Assembly: GCF_018688375.1 (NCBI RefSeq)
Contig: NZ_CP061318.1
Span: forward strand, 1 to 64,000
From: Polynucleobacter sp. AP-Ainpum-60-G11
GTDB lineage: Bacteria > Pseudomonadota > Gammaproteobacteria > Burkholderiales > Burkholderiaceae
DNA: 64,000 nucleotides
Reading direction: 5' to 3'
Shown here: positions 32,679 through 46,700 of the stretch, in pieces
How positions within the stretch are numbered: the stretch's first letter is position 1
How the letters are laid out: each line of letters begins with the position of its first letter
Translations under genes and position numbers: made by a program
The notes under the pieces: generated by a model
Database searches by the model: none
Seen by the model: the letters and a program-made list of their open reading frames with translations, nothing else
Told to the model about the DNA's origin: nothing

Positions 32679-32920
32679 AGCAACATATTAGCAGAAATTA
32701 CAGGGTTTTCCCTAGTTTTATCTATAAATAGGAAGAAAAGCAACAATGAGTGTGAAAAATGGGGTGCTTATCGCAAACCCTCGGTTGAAATCATAAAAAA
32801 CAGTAGATTTTTGAAAAAAATTTATAAATATTTTTAATTTCTATCCCATTGTTTTTATTGAATTAAATTTCAAAGTAAGAAAAAACTTCGCCTTTTTAAG
32901 GAAAAAGACTACGAAAGGTG
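32679..32920. other. AT-rich region upstream of the rRNA promoter
   Basis: This stretch has no open frame of interest. From about 32800 to 32910 it is strongly A/T-rich with A and T tracts, as expected for an UP element or FIS-type region ahead of a strong rRNA promoter. No individual binding site can be assigned with confidence. Confidence 0.5.
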
Positions 32921-32949
32921 TTGACAGACCCAAATGAGTAGGATAAAGT
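32921..32949 (+). promoter_or_regulatory. rRNA operon promoter
   Basis: A perfect -35 TTGACA (32921-32926) is followed after 17 bases by TAAAGT (32944-32949, 4/6); GATAAA at 32942-32947 is an alternative. The AT-rich upstream region supports a strong stable-RNA promoter. The predicted start is about 205 bases before mature 16S. Confidence 0.75.
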
Positions 32950-32994
32950 CTCATCTCTCTGCTGAATGTTTTTAAGAAATACGAAACAAGTCAG

Positions 32995-33009
32995 CCCTCT
33001 TTAAAAATT
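32995..33009 (+). promoter_or_regulatory. leader boxA antitermination element
   Basis: CCCTCTTTAAAAATT resembles the rRNA boxA that recruits NusB/NusE. The core TCTTTAAAAATT is repeated in the 16S-23S spacer at 34995-35006. Confidence 0.7.
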
Positions 33010-33010
33010 A

Positions 33011-33034
33011 GTCAACCGATAATTGTGGGTACTA
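33011..33034 (+). other. 5' arm of the 16S processing stem
   Basis: Bases 33011-33034 are complementary to 34716-34739 at 22 of 24 positions, one of the others being a G-U pair. They enclose the 16S gene and should form the RNase III substrate for release of the 16S precursor. Confidence 0.8.
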
Positions 33035-33162
33035 AGTGAAAGCATCAAGTCCTTCGGGACAGATGTAAATAAATAGTACTCATAGACAGTAAAAAGATTT
33101 GGTTTTATTACCAAGTCAATTTCTTGAATGAGTGCGACGATCCGCAAGGATCACAGGAATTG

Positions 33163-34697
<1,535 letters not shown>

Positions 34698-34715
34698 GAG
34701 AAAGATGCTGAATCC

Positions 34716-34739
34716 TAGTGCCCACACTTATCGGTTGAC
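34716..34739 (+). other. 3' arm of the 16S processing stem
   Basis: This pairs with 33011-33034 to form a long nearly perfect duplex. It ends 12 bases before tRNA-Ile. Confidence 0.8.
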
Positions 34740-34751
34740 AATAAAAGCCAC

Positions 34752-34828
34752 GGGTCTGTAGCTCAGCTGGTTAGAGCACTGTGTTGATAACGCAGGGGTC
34801 GTAGGTTCAAGTCCTACCAGACCCACCA
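34752..34828 (+). tRNA. tRNA-Ile (anticodon GAT)
   Basis: The 77-base sequence runs from GGGTCTGTAGC to an encoded CCA and forms a full cloverleaf. The anticodon loop TTGATAA gives GAT. It is located in the 16S-23S spacer as usual. Confidence 0.98.
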
Positions 34829-34858
34829 CCAGCCAGAAACAAGACTTAGTGGGACGTT

Positions 34859-34934
34859 GGGGGATTAGCTCAGCTGGGAGAGCACCTGCTTTGCAAGCAG
34901 GGGGTCGTCGGTTCGATCCCGTCATCCTCCACCA
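34859..34934 (+). tRNA. tRNA-Ala (anticodon TGC)
   Basis: The 76-base sequence from GGGGGATTAGC to encoded CCA forms a cloverleaf with one G-U pair in the acceptor stem. The anticodon loop TTTGCAA gives TGC. It is 30 bases after tRNA-Ile. Confidence 0.98.
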
Positions 34935-34991
34935 TCATCTAAATGTCAAAACTAAGCGAAGACTTAATCGTTTAGTTTTGCCATTTATGGC

Positions 34992-35006
34992 TGTTCTTTA
35001 AAAATT
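34992..35006 (+). promoter_or_regulatory. spacer boxA
   Basis: TGTTCTTTAAAAATT repeats the leader boxA core and lies at the start of the 23S leader. It overlaps the first bases of the 23S processing stem. Confidence 0.75.
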
Positions 35007-35016
35007 TGAGTAAGCA
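35004..35016 (+). other. 5' arm of the 23S processing stem
   Basis: ATTTGAGTAAGCA is perfectly complementary to 38133-38145, flanking the 23S gene, so it should form the RNase III stem for 23S precursor release. Confidence 0.7.
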
Positions 35017-35200
35017 AAGTGTCAAATGTTTCTTTGAGAGGACATTTGACAATGTAATAAGGGTAAAGATTGAATCATCAATCAGTAATACAAACGAGTT
35101 TTACCAAGTTCTTAACAAAGTACTTACAGTTTGGATTACGGCAAACATGTCAGAAGTAGAAGTAAACCTGTAACAGGTACTAGCAATGGTGCTCGTTATA

Positions 35201-38075
<2,875 letters not shown>

Positions 38076-38132
38076 ATAACCAGCACTATTGTGTTGGATG
38101 TTTGCCAGATTTAATCTGCATCCTTAATTACA

Positions 38133-38145
38133 TGCTTACTCAAAT
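38133..38145 (+). other. 3' arm of the 23S processing stem
   Basis: TGCTTACTCAAAT pairs perfectly with 35004-35016 across the 23S gene. Confidence 0.7.
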
Positions 38146-38180
38146 AAGAGTTGTTGATTTATCAGCAACTCGACCCTCTA

Positions 38181-38297
38181 CGCCCGGTGACCATAGCAAG
38201 TTGGAACCACTCCTTCCCATCCCGAACAGGACAGTGAAACGACTTTACGCCGATGATAGTGCGGATTACCCGTGTGAAAGTAGGTAACTGCCGGGCA
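38181..38297 (+). rRNA. rrf: 5S ribosomal RNA
   Basis: The roughly 115-base sequence from GCCCGGTGACCATAGC to GTAACTGCCGGGC has the 5S hallmarks: complementary ends, CCGAACAGGACAGTGAAACG and CGCCGATGATAGTG. Exact ends are approximate. Confidence 0.95.
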
Positions 38298-38305
38298 CCA
38301 ATGCG

Positions 38306-38337
38306 ACGCCCAGACCCTCTTAGGTCTGGGCGTTTTT
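38306..38337 (+). terminator. rRNA operon terminator
   Basis: ACGCCCAGACC (38306-38316) and GGTCTGGGCGT (38323-38333) form a perfect 11-bp stem with a 6-base loop, followed by a T run to 38337. It is placed just after 5S. Confidence 0.93.
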
Positions 38338-38368
38338 ACTTGTGCAAAGCGTTTTGAGGTTTTAGAGA

Positions 38369-38397
38369 TTGACAGAAACTCCATTTGGAGTCAGAAT
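38369..38397 (+). promoter_or_regulatory. promoter of the tRNA-tuf operon
   Basis: A perfect TTGACA (38369-38374) and CAGAAT (38392-38397, 5/6 to TATAAT in placement of A and T: A2, A4, A5, T6) are separated by 17 bases. The predicted start is just before tRNA-Tyr at 38409. It should drive the three tRNAs and tuf, and perhaps beyond. Confidence 0.75.
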
Positions 38398-38408
38398 ATT
38401 GGGTTCGC

Positions 38409-38493
38409 GGAGGGGTGTCCGAGCGGCTAAAGGAGGCAGACTGTAAATCTGTTGGCTATGCCTACGTAGGTTCGAATCCTACCCCCTCCACCA
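38409..38493 (+). tRNA. tRNA-Tyr (anticodon GTA)
   Basis: The 85-base sequence from GGAGGGGTGTCC has a long variable arm, as expected for Tyr, and encoded CCA. The anticodon loop CTGTAAA gives GTA. Confidence 0.97.
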
Positions 38494-38498
38494 GATGT

Positions 38499-38572
38499 GC
38501 GGGATTAGTTTAATGGTAAAACAGCAGATTTCCAATCTTCGGTCAAGAGTTCGATTCTCTTATCCCGCTCCA
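38499..38572 (+). tRNA. tRNA-Gly (anticodon TCC)
   Basis: The 74-base sequence from GCGGGATTAG ends with TCCA (discriminator T, encoded CCA). The anticodon loop TTTCCAA gives TCC. It is 5 bases after tRNA-Tyr. Confidence 0.97.
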
Positions 38573-38593
38573 GTATTAACAGTATTTGTATTT

Positions 38594-38668
<75 letters not shown>

Positions 38669-38720
38669 TGGCTTACGTAGTAAAAATTTTAATTTCGTGT
38701 GTTGGTTTAAGAGTTAACTA

Positions 38721-39929
38721 AAGGCAGACAAAAAAATGGCAAAAGAAAAGTTTGAGCGGACAAAACCGCACGTAAACGTTGGCACAATTGGTCACGTTGA
38801 CCATGGTAAAACCACATTGACAGCAGCTATTGCAACTGTGCTTTCAAAAGCATTCGGTGGCGAAGCAAAAGCATACGATCAGATCGATGCTGCTCCAGAA
38901 GAAAAAGCACGCGGTATTACGATTAATACAGCACACGTTGAGTATGAGACTGCTAATCGTCACTACGCACACGTGGATTGCCCAGGACATGCTGACTACG
39001 TTAAGAACATGATTACTGGTGCTGCTCAGATGGACGGCGCTATTTTGGTTTGCTCTGCAGCTGACGGCCCAATGCCACAAACTCGTGAGCATATCCTCTT
39101 GGCACGCCAAGTTGGTGTTCCATACATCATCGTATTTTTGAACAAGTGCGACATGGTTGATGACGCTGAGTTGTTAGAACTCGTAGAAATGGAAGTTCGT
39201 GAGCTTCTATCTAAGTACGACTTCCCAGGCGATGACACACCAATCGTTCAAGGTTCTGCTAAGTTAGCGCTTGAAGGCGACGAAGGCCCATTGGGTAAAG
39301 AAGCCATCATGAAGTTGGCTGAAGCACTTGACTCCTACATCCCAACTCCAGAGCGTGCTGTTGACGGTGCGTTCTTGATGCCAGTAGAGGACGTGTTCTC
39401 TATCTCCGGTCGCGGTACTGTTGTTACAGGCCGTATCGAGCGCGGTATCGTTAAAGTTGGTGAAGAGATTGAAATTATCGGTATCAAGCCAACACTCAAG
39501 ACAACTTGTACTGGTGTTGAAATGTTCCGCAAATTGCTCGACCAAGGTCAAGCAGGCGATAACGTTGGTATCTTGTTACGCGGTACAAAACGTGAAGAAG
39601 TTGAGCGCGGCCAAGTATTGGCTAAGCCAGGTTCAATCACCCCACATACTCACTTTACAGCCGAGGTTTACATCTTGGGTAAAGATGAAGGTGGTCGTCA
39701 TACTCCATTCTTTAACAACTATCGTCCACAGTTCTACTTCCGTACAACGGACGTAACTGGTTCAATCGAGTTGCCAAAAGACAAAGAAATGGTAATGCCT
39801 GGCGATAACGTCACAATTACCGTAAAACTCATCGCTCCTATCGCGATGGAAGAAGGTTTACGTTTTGCGATCCGTGAAGGTGGCCGTACTGTTGGCGCCG
39901 GCGTGGTTGCAAAGATTTTGGCTTAATAG
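38721..39929 (+). repeat. tuf repeat, copy 1
   Basis: From the ribosome-binding segment AAGGCAGAC through the tuf gene to the TAG after its stop, this stretch matches 55495-56703 at a constant offset of 16774 bases. The two proteins are identical, the alternative reading frames give the same translations, and the DNA lines that I compared match. Identity ends abruptly on both sides. Confidence 0.92.
38736..39926 (+). CDS. tuf: elongation factor Tu, first copy
   Basis: EF-Tu delivers aminoacyl-tRNA to the ribosome as a GTP complex. The 396-residue protein has the G1 motif GHVDHGKT at 19-26, DCPGHADY (G3) and NKCD (G4), then the two beta-barrel domains ending [10 protein letters not shown]. 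It lies 67 bases after tRNA-Thr in a tRNA-tuf operon and is followed by tRNA-Trp and secE. It is identical to the second copy at 55510-56700, which suggests ongoing gene conversion. Confidence 0.98.
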   Translation: MAKEKFERTKPHVNVGTIGHVDHGKTTLTAAIATVLSKAFGGEAKAYDQIDAAPEEKARGITINTAHVEYETANRHYAHVDCPGHADYVKNMITGAAQMDGAILVCSAADGPMPQTREHILLARQVGVPYIIVFLNKCDMVDDAELLELVEMEVRELLSKYDFPGDDTPIVQGSAKLALEGDEGPLGKEAIMKLAEALDSYIPTPERAVDGAFLMPVEDVFSISGRGTVVTGRIERGIVKVGEEIEIIGIKPTLKTTCTGVEMFRKLLDQGQAGDNVGILLRGTKREEVERGQVLAKPGSITPHTHFTAEVYILGKDEGGRHTPFFNNYRPQFYFRTTDVTGSIELPKDKEMVMPGDNVTITVKLIAPIAMEEGLRFAIREGGRTVGAGVVAKILA

Positions 39930-39938
39930 TTTTAATAA

Positions 39939-40014
39939 AGGGGTGTAGCTCAATTGGCAGAGCGTTGGTCTCCAAAACCAAAGGTTGGGGGTTCGATGCC
40001 CTCCGCCCCTGCCA
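39939..40014 (+). tRNA. tRNA-Trp (anticodon CCA)
   Basis: The 76-base sequence from AGGGGTGTAGC ends GCCA (discriminator G). The anticodon loop CTCCAAA gives CCA. It lies between tuf and secE, a common bacterial order. Confidence 0.98.
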
Positions 40015-40034
40015 CGATTTGAACTGAAAGTAAT

Positions 40035-40412
40035 ATGTCTCAACATACAGCAGGTCACTCTGAAGAAAAGAGCAGCTGGGTCTCCGGACTCGCTGCTTTA
40101 ATCGTCGTTGCAGCGTTAGTTCTTTACTACACGCTGGCGGATCAATCTCTATTGATTCGTTTAGCTGTTTTGTTAGGCGGCATTGCTGCTGCAGTTTTGA
40201 TTGTGGCGATGTCAGCAGATGGACGTCGCTTCATCGCTTACGCAAAAGATTCTTGGTATGAAGTAAAAAAGGTTGTTTGGCCGACTCGTAAAGAGACGAC
40301 GCAAATGACTCTAGTCGTATTTGGCTTTGTTCTGATCATGTCCCTCTTTTTGTGGATTGCAGACAAATTAATTGAATGGCTAGTTTTTTCAGTCTTCCTA
40401 GGCTGGAAGTGA
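40035..40412 (+). CDS. secE: preprotein translocase subunit SecE
   Basis: SecE stabilises the SecYEG channel. The 125-residue protein has three predicted membrane helices (about 16-33, 40-56 and 94-115), as in E. coli, with the conserved cytoplasmic KKVVWPTRKETTQ before the last one. It starts 20 bases after tRNA-Trp and ends 7 bases before nusG. Confidence 0.95.
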   Translation: MSQHTAGHSEEKSSWVSGLAALIVVAALVLYYTLADQSLLIRLAVLLGGIAAAVLIVAMSADGRRFIAYAKDSWYEVKKVVWPTRKETTQMTLVVFGFVLIMSLFLWIADKLIEWLVFSVFLGWK

Positions 40413-40419
40413 GTAAAAA

Positions 40420-40992
40420 ATGATTGAAACTGAATTGGTCTCAAATCCACAAGCTACTGGCAATATGCGCTGGTACGTTATTCATGCTTATTCAGGCATG
40501 GAAAAAAGCGTTAAAAGAGGCTTAGAAGAGCGTATTGCGCGCTCTGGAATGCCTGAAAAATTTGGCCGTATCTTGGTTCCATCCGAAGAGGTTGTAGAAA
40601 TCAAGTCTGGCACTAAATCTGTATCTGAGCGTCGTTTCTTCCCAGGATATGTCCTGATTGAGATGGAAATGACGGATGAAAGCTGGCATTTGGTGAAAAA
40701 TACGCCAAAAGTTACCGGTTTCGTAGGCGGTGTTCGTAATCGCCCAAGCCCGATTTCAACGGCAGAAGTATCCAAAATCATGGATCAAATGCAGGCCGGG
40801 GTTGATAAGCCTAAGCCTAAGACCCTATTCGAGGTCGGTGAGATTGTGCGCGTTAAAGAAGGTCCATTTGTCGATTTCAACGGAAATATCGAAGAAGTCA
40901 ATTATGAGAAGTCAAGACTGCGCGTTTCTGTTACAATTTTTGGCCGCGGTACCCCAGTTGAGCTGGAGTTCGGGCAAGTAGAAAAGATGTAA
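40420..40992 (+). CDS. nusG: transcription elongation/antitermination factor NusG
   Basis: NusG binds RNA polymerase to suppress pausing, aids rRNA antitermination and links to Rho or S10. The 190-residue protein has the NGN domain ([27 protein letters not shown]) and a C-terminal KOW domain, with [13 protein letters not shown]. The ATG at 40420 adds about 15 residues before the NGN core, slightly longer than E. coli. Confidence 0.97.
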   Translation: MIETELVSNPQATGNMRWYVIHAYSGMEKSVKRGLEERIARSGMPEKFGRILVPSEEVVEIKSGTKSVSERRFFPGYVLIEMEMTDESWHLVKNTPKVTGFVGGVRNRPSPISTAEVSKIMDQMQAGVDKPKPKTLFEVGEIVRVKEGPFVDFNGNIEEVNYEKSRLRVSVTIFGRGTPVELEFGQVEKM

Positions 40993-41147
40993 AAACACCC
41001 AATTTAAGGGGGTTTTGTAGCAAAAAGTAGTGGTTTTAAGTGGTTAGCAATAACCGAGGAGCGGATCTAGATAGCCAAAAACTAGTGAAGCGTTTACTCA
41101 ACAGCGGTCTTTCCTAATGAGGTTAGGCGCGCTTTTAGGAGCAATCA

Positions 41148-41579
41148 ATGGCAAAGAAGATCATAGGCTTTATCAAGCTGCAGATCCCTGCAGGTAAAGC
41201 AAATCCATCACCTCCCGTAGGTCCAGCATTGGGTCAACGCGGCCTCAATATTATGGAATTCTGTAAGGCGTTTAATGCTCAAACTCAGAGCATGGAACCT
41301 GGCCTTCCAATTCCAGTCGTGATTACAGCGTTTGCTGATAAGAGCTTCACTTTTATCATGAAGACTCCTCCAGCAACCATCATGATTAAGAAGGCTGCAA
41401 AGATCGAAAAAGGATCACCACGTCCGCATACCGACAAGGTAGGAAAAATTACACGTGCTCAAGCAGAAGAAATTGCTAAAGCAAAAATGCCAGATTTGAC
41501 AGCTGCTGATATGGATGCTGCTGTAAGAACAATCGCTGGTAGCGCCCGTTCAATGGGCATCACAGTGGAAGGTCTCTAA
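41148..41579 (+). CDS. rplK: 50S ribosomal protein L11
   Basis: L11 forms the GTPase-associated stalk base on 23S rRNA. The 143-residue protein has [21 protein letters not shown] at the N-terminus and the GSARSMGI C-terminal rRNA-binding helix. A TAGGAGC site precedes the ATG at 41148. The 155-base leader from nusG is where L1 feedback sites are found in other bacteria; I see only a weak hairpin CCTAA/TTAGG near 41115-41129. rplA follows after 2 bases. Confidence 0.98.
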   Translation: MAKKIIGFIKLQIPAGKANPSPPVGPALGQRGLNIMEFCKAFNAQTQSMEPGLPIPVVITAFADKSFTFIMKTPPATIMIKKAAKIEKGSPRPHTDKVGKITRAQAEEIAKAKMPDLTAADMDAAVRTIAGSARSMGITVEGL

Positions 41580-41581
41580 TC

Positions 41582-42283
41582 ATGACTAAGTTATCTAAGC
41601 GTTTAAAAGCAATCGAATCTAAGGTTGATCGCAATAAGTTTTATGCATTAGAAGATGCATTGAACCTCGTAAAAGAGTGTGCAACTGCTAAGTTCGATGA
41701 GTCTATCGACGTTGCAGTGCAGTTGGGTATTGATGCGAAGAAATCTGACCAAGTTGTGCGTGGCGCAGTAGTGCTCCCAGCTGGTACAGGTAAGCATGTT
41801 CGTGTAGCGGTATTTGCACAAGGCGAAAAAGCTGAACAAGCTAAAGCTGCTGGTGCTGAAATCGTTGGCATGGAAGACCTTGCTGATCAAATTAAAGGCG
41901 GCAAAATCGATTTCGATATTTTGATCGCATCCCCAGACACAATGAAGATCGTTGGTACTTTAGGTCAAGTATTGGGCCCACGTGGTTTGATGCCGAATCC
42001 AAAAGTGGGAACTGTTACTCCTGACGTTGCTACTGCAGTTAAAAATGCAAAAGCAGGTCAAGTGCAATTCCGTGTGGACAAAGCCGGTATCGTGCACGCA
42101 AGCATTGGCCGTCGTTCATTCGAGCCAGCTGCATTGAAATCAAACTTGCTCGCATTGCTTGAGGCTTTGAACAAAGCTAAGCCACCTGCATCTAAGGGCG
42201 TTTATTTAAAGAAGGTTGCCGTAAGCAGCACCATGGGTGCAGGCGTACGTGTTGACCAGGCATCGATACAAGCTGCTCAGTAA
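41582..42283 (+). CDS. rplA: 50S ribosomal protein L1
   Basis: L1 forms the mobile stalk that aids release of deacylated tRNA and represses the L11-L1 message in enterobacteria. The 233-residue protein has the usual two domains, with [20 protein letters not shown] central and [18 protein letters not shown]. It follows rplK by 2 bases, so translation is coupled. A long 235-base leader separates it from rplJ. Confidence 0.98.
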   Translation: MTKLSKRLKAIESKVDRNKFYALEDALNLVKECATAKFDESIDVAVQLGIDAKKSDQVVRGAVVLPAGTGKHVRVAVFAQGEKAEQAKAAGAEIVGMEDLADQIKGGKIDFDILIASPDTMKIVGTLGQVLGPRGLMPNPKVGTVTPDVATAVKNAKAGQVQFRVDKAGIVHASIGRRSFEPAALKSNLLALLEALNKAKPPASKGVYLKKVAVSSTMGAGVRVDQASIQAAQ

Positions 42284-42407
42284 TTAGCTTGTAGCAAAAA
42301 GAACTTTGGGTCGACTCCTGCTCTTAGAGTGAGAGTCGAACATCAAAGACCGTTGGTGAATTATTTGCTTACTCAGAATTAATTCTTAATCGTTACGAAA
42401 GTAATAG

Positions 42408-42506
42408 CCAGCGCAGATGGCGACCCTGAAAAGATTTCACAAGATTCTCTTGTGACAAATGATCAGACGCTGGTGTGTAACCCCAACTGGAAACAGTTGG
42501 TTTTTT
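42408..42506 (+). promoter_or_regulatory. L10-leader structure with a terminator-like hairpin before rplJ
   Basis: The 42284-42518 gap contains nested structure. CCAGCG (42408-42413) pairs with CGCTGG (42468-42473), enclosing a perfect 8-bp hairpin TCACAAGA/TCTTGTGA (42437-42444, 42448-42455). This fits the L10 leader layout known in many bacteria. Next comes CCAACTG (42483-42489), loop GAAA, CAGTTGG (42494-42500) and six T (42501-42506), a complete intrinsic terminator ending just before the AGGAG ribosome site of rplJ. L10-(L12)4 binding is the expected effector. Confidence 0.75.
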
Positions 42507-42518
42507 AGGAGTTAAACC

Positions 42519-43151
42519 GTGCCTTTGAATGTACAAGACAAAAAAGCGATTGTTGCTGATGTCGGCGCTCAATTGGCTGGAGCTCAAACAGTCGTGCTCG
42601 CTGAATACCGTGGTATTCCAGTAGAGCAGTTGACAAAGCTACGTGCTAGCGCACGTGACCAAGGTGTATATCTTCGCGTTTTGAAGAACACATTGGCACG
42701 CCGTGCTGCACAAGGCACACAGTTTGAGCCTCTTGCTGATTCGATGGTTGGCCCCTTGATCTATGGCATCTCTGCTGATCCAATTGCTTCGGCAAAAGTA
42801 TTGCAGAACTTTGCTAAGACTCAAGACAAGCTAGTCATTACTGCTGGCTTATATAACGGCAAGTTGTTAGATGTTGCGGGAGTTAAAGCTCTTGCAACAA
42901 TTCCAAGCCGCGACGAGTTGTTATCTCAGTTGTTAGGTGTGATGTTGGCACCAGTATCTGCCATGGCTCGCGTATTGGGCGCAGTAGCAGCGCAAAAATC
43001 AGCCGGAGCACCTGCTCCAGTTGCAGCACCTGTAGTTGAAGCAGCAGCACCAGCAGAAGTAGTTGCTGAAGCGGCCGCTCCAGAAGCAGCTGCTGAGCCT
43101 GCAGCCCCAGAAGCTGGAACAGAAACACCTGAAACCCCTGCCGCTGAATAA
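42519..43151 (+). CDS. rplJ: 50S ribosomal protein L10
   Basis: L10 binds 23S rRNA and carries L7/L12 dimers on its C-terminal helix. The first 160 residues look standard ([10 protein letters not shown], then [13 protein letters not shown]). From about 161 to 210 there is a low-complexity tail of alanine, proline and glutamate that E. coli L10 (165 residues) lacks. The start is GTG at 42519 with AGGAG 7 bases upstream. Expression is probably controlled by the leader described above. Confidence 0.96.
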   Translation: MPLNVQDKKAIVADVGAQLAGAQTVVLAEYRGIPVEQLTKLRASARDQGVYLRVLKNTLARRAAQGTQFEPLADSMVGPLIYGISADPIASAKVLQNFAKTQDKLVITAGLYNGKLLDVAGVKALATIPSRDELLSQLLGVMLAPVSAMARVLGAVAAQKSAGAPAPVAAPVVEAAAPAEVVAEAAAPEAAAEPAAPEAGTETPETPAAE

Positions 43152-43185
43152 GCGCAGATTAACTATTAAGTATTAGGAGCTAAAA

Positions 43186-43560
43186 ATGGCGATTACCAAA
43201 GAAGAAATCATTGATGCAGTAGGTAGCATGTCCGTAATGGATTTGAACGACTTGGTTAAGGCGTTCGAAGAGAAGTTTGGCGTTTCAGCTGCAGCTATGG
43301 CTGTTGCTGGTCCTGCTGGCGCTGCTGGCGGTGCTGCTGCTGAAGAGCAAACAGAATTCACTGTTAACTTGCTCGAAGCTGGTGCAAACAAAGTTTCAGT
43401 AATTAAGGCTGTTCGCGAAATCACTGGCCTTGGCTTGAAAGAAGCTAAAGACTTAGTTGACGGCGCACCGAAGCCAATCAAAGAAGCTGTTGATAAGAAG
43501 ACAGCTGAAGAAGCTAAGAAGAAGCTTGAAGAAGCTGGCGCTAAAGCAGAACTCAAGTAA
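43186..43560 (+). CDS. rplL: 50S ribosomal protein L7/L12
   Basis: L7/L12 is the multi-copy stalk protein that recruits translational GTPases. The 124-residue protein has an N-terminal dimerisation domain, an alanine/glycine-rich hinge around residue 40-55, and the C-terminal domain with [26 protein letters not shown] precedes the ATG. Hairpins follow in the gap before rpoB. Confidence 0.98.
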
Positions 43561-43574
43561 TACAAACTCTGTTA

Positions 43575-43740
43575 GTGCCCCTCAAAAAGGGGTGCTAGCC
43601 CTGTTGGGTTTGACCATTAGTGGTCAAACCCGATTTCATTTCTGATTGAAATCGGGTTTGCCTTCTGATACGACTGCAGAATGCAAGTTTGGTCGGACAC
43701 TGAATCTTTCGATTTAGTGTTGTCCGCCAGTGATTGGTAG
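43575..43740 (+). promoter_or_regulatory. three consecutive hairpins between rplL and rpoB
   Basis: CCCCT/AGGGG forms a small hairpin at about 43578-43592. TTTGACCA (43609-43616) pairs with TGGTCAAA (43621-43628) around TTAG. AAACCCGATTTCA (43626-43638) pairs perfectly over 13 bp with TGAAATCGGGTTT (43647-43659), sharing the AAA of the previous stem, so the two compete. A fourth structure around 43693-43728 pairs CGGACACTGAATC with GATTTAGTGTTGTCCG, with a G-U and a bulge. In E. coli this gap holds an attenuator and an RNase III site; a similar role is likely. Confidence 0.6.
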
Positions 43741-43786
43741 TGGCCAATCGCCAAATCTTTGTACAGTCGCTGAATTCGGAGATGAA

Positions 43787-46700
43787 ATGAACTACAGCTT
43801 CACCGAACGCAAGCGAGTCCGTAAAAGCTTTGCTAAGCGAGTAAATAATCATCAGGTTCCATACCTGATCGCAACGCAGCTGGAATCCTACGCTAAATTT
43901 TTACAGGCTGAAAAGCCAGCAATGTCTCGTGTCACTGAGGGACTTCAAGCTGCCTTTACATCAGCATTCCCAATTGTGTCCAACAATGGCTACGCACGTA
44001 TGGAATACGTGTCATACCAGTTGTCACAGCCACCGTTCGACGTTAAAGAATGTCAACAACGTGGTTACACATACCACTCAGCCTTACGTGCAAAAGTTCG
44101 CTTGATTATTTATGATCGCGAAGCGCCTACTAAGGTTAAAGAGGTAAAAGAGAGCGAAGTCTACATGGGTGAAATTCCACTCATGACTGATAACGGCTCT
44201 TTTGTGATCAACGGTACTGAGCGCGTGATCGTTTCTCAGTTGCACCGTTCCCCAGGCGTGTTCTTTGAACACGATAAGGGCAAGACACATAGCTCAGGTA
44301 AGTTGCTGTTCTCGGCACGCATCATTCCTTACCGTGGTTCATGGCTCGATTTCGAGTTTGATCCAAAAGATATTCTCTATTTCCGCGTTGACCGTCGTCG
44401 CAAGATGCCTGTCACCATTTTGCTTAAAGCAATTGGTTTAAACAACGAACAGATCCTTGCAAACTTCTTTAACTTTGATCATTTCTCATTGAGCGCAAAT
44501 GGCGCGTCCATGGAATTTGTTCCAGAGCGTTTGCGTGGTCAGTTGGCTAGTTTTGATGTGCTTGATAAGAATGGCGTTGTTGTCATTCAAAAAGACAAGC
44601 GTATCAATGCAAAACATATTCGTGAACTCGAAGCCGCTAAGACTAAAAACATCGTTGTTCCAGATGACTACTTAGTTGGCCGCGTAGTTGCACGCAACAT
44701 CATCGATCCAGACTCTGGTGAAATCTTGGCTTACGCTAATGATGAAATCACTGAAGAACTGTTGGCGACATTGCGCGATGCAGGTATCAAGCAATTGGAA
44801 ACCATCTACACCAATGATTTAGATTCTGGCGCGTACATTTCTCAGACATTGCGTACTGATGAAACTGCGGATCAAATGGCTGCTCGTATCGCCATCTATC
44901 GCATGATGCGTCCTGGTGAGCCTCCAACAGAAGATGCTGTTGAAGCTTTGTTCCAGCGCTTGTTCTACAACGAAGATAGTTACGATTTATCACGCGTTGG
45001 CCGTATGAAAGTGAATAGCCGTCTCGGTCGTTCAGAGATGGAAGGCAAAATGGTTTTGTCGGATGAAGATATCCTCGACACCATTAAGTCTTTGGTTGAT
45101 TTGCGTAACGGTAAAGGCGAAGTTGATGACATCGATCACTTAGGTAATCGTCGCGTACGTTGCGTAGGTGAGTTGGCAGAGAATCAATTCCGTGCAGGTT
45201 TGTCACGTGTTGAGCGTGCGGTTAAAGAACGTCTCGGCCAAGCCGAAACTGAAAACCTCATGCCGCATGATTTGATTAACAGCAAGCCAATCTCTTCAGC
45301 GATTCGTGAGTTCTTCGGTTCTTCACAGTTGTCCCAGTTTATGGACCAAACAAACCCATTGTCAGAGATCACGCACAAGCGTCGTATTTCTGCATTGGGA
45401 CCTGGTGGTTTGACACGCGAGCGCGCAGGTTTCGAAGTGCGCGACGTGCATCCTACTCACTACGGACGTGTTTGCCCAATTGAAACTCCAGAAGGACCAA
45501 ACATTGGTCTGATCAACTCACTCGCGTTGTTTGCGCGTTTGAATGAGCATGGTTTCTTAGAGACTCCATACCGTAAAGTTTCCAATAGCAAGGTAAGCGA
45601 CGAAGTTGTTTACCTCTCTGCGATTGAAGAAGCGAAATACGTGATTGCTCAGGCAAATGCAACGATCGACAAGAGCGGTAAGTTAGCCGATGAATTGGTT
45701 TCAGCGCGTCAAGCTGGTGAGACCATGATGGTTAGCCCAGAGCGCATCGATTTCATCGACGTTGCTCCGAGCCAGATCGTTTCTGCTGCTGCTTCATTGG
45801 TTCCATTCTTGGAGCATGATGATGCGAACCGTGCGTTGATGGGTGCGAATATGCAACGTCAAGCGGTTCCTTGCTTGCGTCCAGATAAGCCATTGGTTGG
45901 TACCGGTTTAGAGCGCATTGTTGCGGTTGACTCAGGTACAGTTATTTTGGCTTCCCGCGGCGGTATCGTTGACTATGTTGACGCAAACCGTGTAGTTATT
46001 CGTGTAAACGATGACGAGACAGCGGCTGGTGAAGTTGGTGTGGATATTTATAACCTCATCAAGTACACCCGCTCAAACCAAAATACCAACATCAACCAAC
46101 GTCCAATCGTTCAGGCTGGTGATCGTGTAGCCCGTGGCGACGTAGTTGCTGACGGTGCATCTACCGACTTAGGTGAGTTGGCTTTGGGTCAAAACATGAC
46201 TGTGGCATTTATGCCATGGAACGGTTACAACTTCGAAGATTCAATCTTGATCTCTGAGAAAGTTGTTGCTGACGACCGTTACACCTCTATTCATATTGAA
46301 GAGTTGTCGGTTGTTGCTCGTGATACCAAGCTTGGTTCAGAAGAAATTACACGCGATATCTCCAACTTGGCTGAGTCACAGCTCTCCCGTTTGGACGAGA
46401 GCGGTATTGTTTACATCGGTGCTGAAGTTGAAGCTGGTGACGTATTGGTTGGTAAAGTTACTCCAAAGGGTGAGACTACTCTCACTCCAGAGGAGAAGTT
46501 ACTGCGTGCGATCTTCGGTGAAAAAGCATCTGACGTTAAAGATACTTCTTTGCGCGTTCCATCTGGAATGATTGGTACTGTTATTGATGTTCAAGTCTTC
46601 ACCCGTGAAGGTATTGAGCGCGATGCACGTGCACAGTCAATTATTCAAGAAGAATTACAACGCTATCGTTTGGACTTAAACGACCAGTTGCGTATTGTTG

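Noticed and set aside
32679..33162. Possible small gene or mobile element in the gap before the rRNA operon
   Set aside because: There is no open frame with a ribosome site, no inverted-repeat ends and no target duplication. The content is explained by the rRNA promoter, boxA and processing stem.
40992..41017. AAAACACCC/GGGGGTTTT as a terminator after nusG
   Set aside because: The stem is short and imperfect, and read-through into rplK is expected. I could not support it as a terminator.
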